The notes beneath the pieces were generated by a model. It was not told where the DNA came from, did no database searches, and saw only the letters and a list, made by a program, of their open reading frames with translations. From the NCBI GenBank assembly GCA_947632625.1, contig CANRPZ010000046.1, positions 1-9,904 of the forward strand: a stretch of DNA of 9,904 nt, in the 5' to 3' direction. The stretch's first letter is position 1; the number at the start of each line of letters is the position of its first letter. Below are positions 6,377 to 9,904 of the stretch, piece by piece. A program made the translations under genes and the position numbers. The stretch is from an uncultured Bacilli bacterium. GTDB lineage: Bacteria > Bacillota_I > Bacilli_A > RF39 > UBA660.

Positions 6377-8542
6377 TTATTCCTCATCATCATCATCTTT
6401 GTTATCGATATGAATAACTCTTTCTTTAATTTCTTGCGTTCTTCCTTTATTCCAAAAGTTTGTTCCAATATAACCACAAGTACGTCTAGTAACATTCATT
6501 TTATCATGATCTCTATTTCCACAATTTGGACAATACCATTCAAGGTTATCATCAATTAAAATCTCTCCTGTATATCCACATTCATGGCAGTAATCAAGTT
6601 TCGTATTTAATTCTGCATACATAATATTGTCATAAATAAACTTAATAACCTCAATAACAGCATCCAAATTGTTACTTAAATTTGGTGTTTCAATGTAAGA
6701 AATAGCTCCTCCTGGACTTAAGTTTTGGAATTCACTTTCTAATTTTAATTTTGTGAAAGCATCAATTTCTTCAAAGACAGGAACATGATAACTATTGGTA
6801 ATATAGTCTCGGTCCGTAATGCCTTTAATAACACCAAAACGTTCTCTTAAAGCTTTTGCAAATTTATAAGTTGTAGATTCAATTGGTGTACCATAAACGC
6901 TATAGTCGATATCCTCTTCTTCTTTCCATTTTTTACATGCATCATTTAAGTATCTCATAACCTCTAGGCCAAATTCCTTACCTACACCATTATCGGTATG
7001 GCTATGTCCAGTCATAAATTTAACACATTCATATAAACCCGCATATCCTAAAGAAATCGTTGAATAACCATGGTGCAACAATTCATGAATAGACTCTCCT
7101 TTTTTTAGTCTAGCAAGAGCGCCATATTGCCAAAGAATTGGGGCAACATCACTCGTTGCTTTACTAAGTCTTTTATGACGAATTTGTAAGGCACGATGGC
7201 AAAGTTCCAATCTTTCATCAAAAATTTTCCAAAACAAATCCATATCTTTATCACTTGTTAGGGCAATATCAACTAAATTAATCGTAACAACCCCTTGATT
7301 GAAACGTCCATAGTATTTTGGTTTACCATTTTCATCGACATACGGAGTTAAGAAGCTTCTACATCCCATACAAGGGTAGCAATTTCCATTACCATTTTTA
7401 TCAATTTTTAATTGTTTCATAATTTTTTCAGAAATATAATCTGGTACCATACGTTTTGCTGTACATTCTGCTGCAAGTTTTGTTAAATACCAATATTTGC
7501 TATCTTCATGAATATTGTCTTCTTCTAGAACGTATAAAAGTTTTGGAAAAGCTGGTGTAATGTAAACACCTTTTTCGTTTTTCATTCCTTCAATTCTTTG
7601 TTTTAAAACCTCTTCTATGATCATCGCAAGTTCTTCTTTGTATTCTTCCGTTTCCCCTAAATACATACATACACTTAAAAATGGTGCTTGACCGTTGGTA
7701 GTTGTCATAGAATTAATTTGATATTGGAATGTTTGTACACCGTCTTTTATTTCTCTTGCCAAATCTTCTTTTGCATATTTTTCACAATCTTCTTTAGAAA
7801 ATTTGCGATTTTTATATTTTTCTAAATATTTATTATAACTATCTCTTACAAAAGGTGCTAAATGTGTTAGAGTTATCGTGCAACCTCCATATTGGCTAGA
7901 GTTCACCGCTGTAATTAGTTGTGTTGCAATAGTCATAGCCGTTAAAAAGCGATGAGGTTTTTCGATCATTACACCATTAATATTCGTTCCATTTTGTAAC
8001 ATATCTTCTAAATCAATTAAATCACAGTTATGTAAAGCATTTTGAGCAAAATAATCTGCATCATGAAAATGAATAATTCCTTCATCATGAGCACGAACAA
8101 TATCCTCTGGTAATAAAAATCTTCTTGTAATATCGGTACTTGTAATTCCTGCCAAGTAATCTCTTTGGGTGGTTACAACTTTGGCATTTTTATTCGAATT
8201 TTCCGTATTCCAATATTCATTTTCGCCATCAATTAATTCTTTTATAGCTAAATCGGTCGTATTGCTTTTTCTTACTAACTCTCTTGTATAACGATACGTA
8301 ATATATTTTTTAGCAAGTTCATATTTTCCAATAGACATTAATTTTTTTTCAATAATATCTTGGATGTCTTCCACAAGCATTCTTTTTTTGCCTAATCCTT
8401 CAATATATTTAATAATATTTTTAATTTGAGTAGAACTTGCTTTTTCTTCCTCTTCAACCTCATTATTAGCTTTCATAATTGCATTTTCAATTTTTTCGGG
8501 ACTATAATCGACCATATGGCCGTCTCTTTTAATTATTTTCAT
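6377..8542 (-). CDS. nrdD: Anaerobic (class III) ribonucleoside-triphosphate reductase
   Basis: 721 aa, full length. An N-terminal ATP-cone (about 1-92, IIKRDGHMVDYSPEKI) is the allosteric nucleotide-sensing domain. Likely active-site cysteines are C173 (HNCDLIDL) and C394 (PCMGCRS), and the core has FNQGVVTINL (414-423). The C-terminus has the zinc site C652-x2-C655 and C671-x2-C674, then RRTCGYIG with the glycyl radical at G690. It reduces NTPs to dNTPs without oxygen after activation by NrdG. The protein ends in an acidic tail (DDDDEE) encoded by a short GAT/GAC run. A GAGGAGTG SD precedes ATG 8542. Promoter and probable operator lie in the divergent region shared with the Crp/Fnr gene; I saw no recognisable NrdR boxes there. 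Confidence 0.97.
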   Translation of the reverse strand: MKIIKRDGHMVDYSPEKIENAIMKANNEVEEEEKASSTQIKNIIKYIEGLGKKRMLVEDIQDIIEKKLMSIGKYELAKKYITYRYTRELVRKSNTTDLAIKELIDGENEYWNTENSNKNAKVVTTQRDYLAGITSTDITRRFLLPEDIVRAHDEGIIHFHDADYFAQNALHNCDLIDLEDMLQNGTNINGVMIEKPHRFLTAMTIATQLITAVNSSQYGGCTITLTHLAPFVRDSYNKYLEKYKNRKFSKEDCEKYAKEDLAREIKDGVQTFQYQINSMTTTNGQAPFLSVCMYLGETEEYKEELAMIIEEVLKQRIEGMKNEKGVYITPAFPKLLYVLEEDNIHEDSKYWYLTKLAAECTAKRMVPDYISEKIMKQLKIDKNGNGNCYPCMGCRSFLTPYVDENGKPKYYGRFNQGVVTINLVDIALTSDKDMDLFWKIFDERLELCHRALQIRHKRLSKATSDVAPILWQYGALARLKKGESIHELLHHGYSTISLGYAGLYECVKFMTGHSHTDNGVGKEFGLEVMRYLNDACKKWKEEEDIDYSVYGTPIESTTYKFAKALRERFGVIKGITDRDYITNSYHVPVFEEIDAFTKLKLESEFQNLSPGGAISYIETPNLSNNLDAVIEVIKFIYDNIMYAELNTKLDYCHECGYTGEILIDDNLEWYCPNCGNRDHDKMNVTRRTCGYIGTNFWNKGRTQEIKERVIHIDNKDDDDEE

Positions 8543-8572
8543 TTCTTCTTTTCACTCCTCTACCATAACCAA

Positions 8573-8600
8573 AGTATAACACCAACCAAAATAAAGTAAA
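8573..8600 (-). promoter_or_regulatory. Predicted nrdDG promoter (extended -10, weak -35)
   Basis: The minus strand has TGTTATACT, an extended -10 (hexamer 8573-8578, TG at 8580-8581). At 16-nt spacing lies a weak -35, TTTACT (8595-8600), 4 of 6 matches. The predicted start near 8566 gives a leader of about 24 nt. The poor -35 overlaps the edge of the palindrome at 8597-8620, the arrangement seen at activator-dependent class II promoters. Confidence 0.6.
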
Positions 8601-8620
8601 TGTTGCACTTGCAACATTTA
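8597..8620. promoter_or_regulatory. Perfect palindrome, probable Crp/Fnr-family operator
   Basis: The inverted repeat has two perfect 11-bp arms (left arm TAAATGTTGCA) around a 2-bp centre CT. Its core reads TGTTG-N6-CAACA, the same 5-6-5 geometry as the Crp site TGTGA-N6-TCACA. It is the most striking dyad in the window and lies between nrdD and a divergent Crp/Fnr-type regulator. Its centre is about 42 bp upstream of the predicted nrdD start and its right arm contains the -35 of the regulator promoter. Confidence 0.82.
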
Positions 8621-8637
8621 ACATTTTTTTTTATAAT
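8609..8637 (+). promoter_or_regulatory. Promoter of the Crp/Fnr-family regulator gene
   Basis: The -35 TTGCAA (8609-8614) and a perfect -10 TATAAT (8632-8637) are exactly 17 nt apart. Predicted start is near 8644, leaving a leader of about 12 nt. The -35 is the inner part of the palindrome's right arm, so a protein bound there should block this promoter. Confidence 0.75.
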
Positions 8638-8655
8638 TAATTTGTGAGGTGCTTT

Positions 8656-9312
8656 ATGGTAAAACTTTTTGATGGCATAAATCCTAAAAATAGAGAAAAA
8701 TTAGAAAAAATTTTTGAGACACAAACTTTACATGTCAAAAAAAATTCATCTATTTTAGAATCGATTCATGGCAGTCGTTTAATCGGTTATGTGGTAAATG
8801 GATATTTGCAAATGATTAAAAATGATCCCAACGGAACAAAAGCTATTATAGATGAAATTTTAGATGAAGATACTTTTAATCTAACGTTCAATTATAACGA
8901 ATATGATATTGTTGCAAAAGAGCCTTCTGATATTATATTAATCGATTATCAAAACATTATTAACATTAATGATTTTAATAAAGACTACTACCTACAATTT
9001 CTAAAAAATTTATTAGAAATTACAATGACCAAAACTGAAGAAAAAAACGAACGCATTGAAATCCTTACAAAAAAGACAATTCGCAATCGTCTTCTTGAAT
9101 ATTTTACTATTATGTCAAACAAGCATGGTACAAAATTTATCTATCTTCCTTTTAATTATACCGATCTAGCGGATTATTTAGCAATTGATCGTTGTGCTAT
9201 GTCTCGAGAACTTAAAAATTTAAAAGAAGAAGGTTTTATTGAAATAAAAGGAAAAAGAATCACTTTACTCTATGAAAAATATTCTTCTAGTGATCCTTTA
9301 ATTAATATATAA
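8656..9312 (+). CDS. Crp/Fnr-family transcriptional regulator
   Basis: 218 aa from the chosen start. An N-terminal beta-roll-like sensor region (about 1-115, YVVNGYLQMIKNDPNGTKAIIDEIL) is followed by a dimerisation-helix region (about 116-150) and a C-terminal winged helix-turn-helix (about 165-206, LPFNYTDLADYLAIDRCAMSRELKNL then GFIEIKGKRITLL). It has only one cysteine, C180, inside the recognition helix, so it lacks the N-terminal Cys cluster of oxygen-sensing FNR, and no clear cAMP-binding motif is visible. The ligand is unknown. Start: GAGGTG (8646-8651) lies 4 nt before ATG 8656; the GTG at 8644 belongs to the SD itself and is not a likely start. It is divergent from nrdDG and shares the operator with it, so it probably controls anaerobic dNTP synthesis and itself. 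Confidence 0.88.
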   Translation: MVKLFDGINPKNREKLEKIFETQTLHVKKNSSILESIHGSRLIGYVVNGYLQMIKNDPNGTKAIIDEILDEDTFNLTFNYNEYDIVAKEPSDIILIDYQNIININDFNKDYYLQFLKNLLEITMTKTEEKNERIEILTKKTIRNRLLEYFTIMSNKHGTKFIYLPFNYTDLADYLAIDRCAMSRELKNLKEEGFIEIKGKRITLLYEKYSSSDPLINI

Positions 9313-9327
9313 AATTTATTTGGTTTT

Positions 9328-9765
9328 CTATTTATTTCGTTTAAGAGTATACCCGTTATTTTGATATTCTAAAAACATGAAAGAAAAACAAATTGTACAT
9401 AATTCTTTAAAAGGAAGATAAGCCTTGGGATTTTGCCAAAAATGAATCTTAAATGAATCGCTTTCTTTTTTGATGATTAATTGATTTGCATTTTCTATAT
9501 ATCCAGAAGATTCACTTGCCCATTTAAAGGTTTCATTTTCACAAATAAGACCTTTTTCTTTTATAGTTTTAAAGAGTTGCTCCATTTGATTAAAAAAACG
9601 AGCATCCTCTTTTTTTACAACAAATTCATTAGAATCCTGATAATGTGGCATCTCCCAATAAATATTTCCTTCACAATTTAAGATTTAAAAATATTTGTTA
9701 TTTTCATTGATTATTTCAAAAAATAATTCTCCTGATGTATCATATTTTTTTAAAATTTGTAACAT
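9328..9765 (-). pseudogene. Small hypothetical gene interrupted by an in-frame TAA
   Basis: I do not recognise the family. An AAGGTG SD (9772-9777) stands 6 nt before ATG 9763-9765, which opens a 26-codon frame (MLQILKKYDTSGELFFEI...). TAA at 9685-9687 stops it. The same frame then stays open for 118 codons to TAG at 9328, including NIYWEMPHYQDSNEFVVKK. The first ATG after the stop (9649-9651) has no well-placed SD. The simplest reading is one nonsense change in a 145-codon gene. Alternatives are a real 107-aa protein from 9651, a separate 26-aa peptide, readthrough, or a sequencing error. The product would be soluble, aromatic-rich and mixed-charge, with no signal peptide. The gene converges on the regulator gene with 15 nt between stops and no terminator visible. 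Confidence 0.6.
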
Positions 9766-9790
9766 TTTTTACACCTTTTTTCCATAAAGA

Positions 9791-9817
9791 AACCTTGAAT
9801 TTTTTAAACTCAAGGTT
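9791..9817 (-). terminator. Terminator-like hairpin after the tRNA-Glu gene
   Basis: Minus-strand inverted repeat with 8-bp perfect arms (AACCTTGA, 9810-9817, and its complement at 9791-9798), an 11-nt AT-rich loop and a T-rich tail TTTCTTT with one C in it. It lies 12 nt after the CCA of tRNA-Glu and just upstream of the hypothetical gene's SD. The short impure T-tract makes it a moderate candidate. Confidence 0.55.
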
Positions 9818-9829
9818 AAAAAAACAATT

Positions 9830-9904
9830 TGGTAGCCTGTACGGGTTTCGAACCCGTGAATACCACCTTGAGAGGGTGGCGTGTTAAACCCCTTCACCAA
9901 CAGG
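9830..9904 (-). tRNA. tRNA-Glu (CTC), first two 5' bases beyond window edge
   Basis: Read leftward, the 3' acceptor strand ACAGGCT with discriminator A and encoded CCA (9830-9832) pairs with visible CCTGT; the two missing 5' bases should be AG. The anticodon arm is CCACC-CTCTCAA-GGTGG, giving anticodon CTC for the Glu codon GAG, and the T-loop is a canonical TTCGAAA. It is probably the last gene of a tRNA cluster lying to the right. Confidence 0.9.

Noticed and set aside
6377..6405. GAT/GAC repeat at the 3' end of nrdD as a regulatory repeat
   Set aside because: It simply encodes the acidic tail of NrdD, and its last bases supply the nrdG SD.
8543..8643. NrdR boxes upstream of nrdD
   Set aside because: I found no pair of 16-bp NrdR-like sites; the only strong dyad is the Crp/Fnr-type palindrome.
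8644..8655. GTG start for the Crp/Fnr regulator
   Set aside because: The GTGAGGTG sequence is the ribosome binding site for ATG 8656 and coincides with the predicted transcription start.
1..9904. CRISPR arrays, insertion sequences, phage genes or attachment sites
   Set aside because: No direct-repeat arrays, transposase or integrase motifs, or tRNA-end duplications were seen; the genes look like ordinary chromosomal content.

Overview
The window is an AT-rich (roughly 30% GC by eye) piece of a bacterial chromosome. Gene content, strong AGGAGG-type ribosome binding sites and sigma-A-like promoters point to a low-GC Gram-positive (Firmicutes/Bacillota). A class III ribonucleotide reductase with no class I or II enzyme in view suggests an anaerobic or facultative lifestyle. 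TGA is used as a stop (ATP-grasp ligase, nrdG), so this is not a code-4 Mycoplasma or Spiroplasma. An Erysipelotrichia- or gut-Bacilli-like host fits, but that is inference.

Layout, left to right. Bases 1-233 hold a leftward tRNA cluster, Val(TAC)-Thr(TGT)-Tyr(GTA), with the Tyr gene cut by the window edge; a clear sigma-A promoter for it lies at 252-280. Bases 301-4550 hold a tightly packed leftward set transcribed in the order alanine-racemase-family protein, D-aspartate-ligase-like ATP-grasp enzyme, AsnB/AsnH-type glutamine-dependent amidotransferase. Bases 4613-5801 hold a leftward pair: a stand-alone YqfO/NIF3 C-terminal-type domain and a TtcA-family tRNA thiolase. Bases 5859-8542 hold leftward nrdD-nrdG, ended by a terminator whose hairpin contains the nrdG stop codon. 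A divergent Crp/Fnr-family regulator runs rightward at 8656-9312. It is followed, convergently, by a small hypothetical gene with an in-frame TAA (9328-9765). A terminator-like hairpin and a leftward tRNA-Glu(CTC), cut by the right edge, close the window.

How the genes may work together. (1) Racemase, ATP-grasp ligase and glutamine amidotransferase have the parts needed to make a D-amino acid, attach it to the peptidoglycan precursor stem, and amidate it, as D-Asp/D-Asn cross-bridges are built in enterococci and lactococci. (2) The Crp/Fnr regulator and nrdDG share a 101-bp divergent region with one perfect 11-bp-arm palindrome. It is centred about 42 bp upstream of the predicted nrdD start (the class II activator position) and overlaps the -35 of the regulator's own promoter. 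The simple reading is activation of anaerobic dNTP synthesis together with negative autoregulation. No gene-free stretch exceeds 300 bases.
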